From: Bacteroides intestinalis DSM 17393
Lineage (GTDB): Bacteria > Bacteroidota > Bacteroidia > Bacteroidales > Bacteroidaceae
Assembly: GCF_000172175.1 (NCBI RefSeq)
Contig: NZ_ABJL02000007.1
Span: 372,001 to 436,000 of the forward strand
Direction: 5' to 3'
DNA: 64,000 nucleotides
How positions within the stretch are numbered: position 1 is the first letter of the stretch; every line of letters starts with the position of its first letter. The notes beneath the pieces are model-generated. The model had not been told where the DNA came from, did not search any database, and saw only the letters and a list, made by a program, of their open reading frames with translations. Made by a program: the position numbers and the translations under genes. Below, in pieces: positions 63,666 through 64,000 of this stretch.

Positions 63666-64000
63666 CTAGAAGAATTTCATTTCCTCGCCTTTAATTTCAG
63701 AAAGTAAAAGATTAGCCAGACGACTGGTACCTAAACGGAACCATTGATTGTCAAGCCATTCTTCTCCAAGTATCTCTTTGACAATCGTATAGTAAATAAC
63801 TGCGTCATTTACGGTGTTGATTCCTCCGGCAGGCTTGAAGCCGACTTTGTTACCAGTCTTGTCGTAATATTCTTTAATGGCCTGGCACATTACGTAAGCG
63901 GCCTCCGGGGTTGCGGCAGGTTGCTGTTTCCCGGTAGAGGTTTTGATGAAATCTGCTCCTGAATACATGGATAGGATAGAGGCTTTCATAATGTTGGAAG
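63666..64000 (-). CDS. deoC: Deoxyribose-phosphate aldolase, N-terminus cut by window edge
   Basis: Splits deoxyribose 5-phosphate into glyceraldehyde 3-phosphate and acetaldehyde. Only the C-terminal ~111 residues are in the window; the frame is open to base 64000. The Schiff-base lysine lies in FIKTSTGKQQPAATPE, and GFKPAGGINTVNDAVIYY is the phosphate-binding strand. The final LANLLLSEIKGEEMKFF is usual for Bacteroidetes members. A nucleoside catabolism enzyme, but distant from and not co-transcribed with the ribose locus. Confidence 0.95.
   Translation of the reverse strand, partial: SNIMKASILSMYSGADFIKTSTGKQQPAATPEAAYVMCQAIKEYYDKTGNKVGFKPAGGINTVNDAVIYYTIVKEILGEEWLDNQWFRLGTSRLANLLLSEIKGEEMKFF

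Overview
The window comes from a Bacteroides-type gut bacterium. The signs are SusC/SusD pairs, hybrid two-component regulators, lipoproteins whose mature N-terminus is a Cys followed by acidic residues, and promoters of the Bacteroides form (TTTG, about 20 nt, TAnnTTTG). I saw no rRNA, tRNA, CRISPR array, insertion sequence or integrase. Both ends cut genes: a SusD-like gene on the left and deoC on the right.

Layout. (1) 1-31929 is mainly glycan use. A lipoprotein-SusC-SusD operon runs leftward and a hybrid two-component regulator (HTCS1) diverges from it. A DUF6078-like gene, a GH30 gene, a candidate small RNA and the housekeeping gene mutS follow. A second regulator (HTCS2) then heads a set of GH76, GH97, GH38, DUF4965, GH125 and GH76 genes. 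GH76 + GH125 + GH38 is the signature of alpha-mannan breakdown. The gene set resembles the alpha-mannan locus MAN-PUL2 known from B. thetaiotaomicron, here split by GH30 and mutS. With GH30 (often a beta-1,6-glucanase) the cluster could attack yeast cell wall; that part is inference. (2) 32338-34408 is an AT-rich two-gene cassette: an ABC/OLD-like ATPase and an unrecognised partner overlapping it by 26 nt. It could be a defence system. (3) 34481-48481 is a ribose/nucleoside scavenging locus: ribokinase, sugar permease, SusC, SusD, a BACON-type lipoprotein, two nucleoside-hydrolase-family proteins and two related beta-propeller lipoproteins, with a divergent regulator-like gene. It resembles the rbs locus of B. 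thetaiotaomicron. (4) 48535-53269 holds tandem lgt paralogues, an ORF6N protein, a ketopantoate-reductase-family protein, a small exported protein and ychF. (5) 53270-57923 holds about 1 kb of non-coding DNA rich in palindromes, then a highly structured leader, a 72-residue protein and a large fimbrillin/GLUG-like surface lipoprotein. (6) 58059-64000 holds an HD hydrolase, a DUF3836 protein, polA, a polyprenyl synthase gene, a small membrane protein and deoC.

Regulation visible in the DNA. Upstream of the first Sus operon there is a direct repeat spaced 22 nt, as expected for a dimeric AraC-type activator. A different motif (GACAT core) lies about 33-35 nt upstream of the -7 element of several mannan genes and is probably the HTCS2 site. 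The ribose operon has a full consensus promoter overlapped by a palindrome. The leader before the 72-residue gene contains three mutually complementary segments, the last followed by seven T, which looks like an attenuator.
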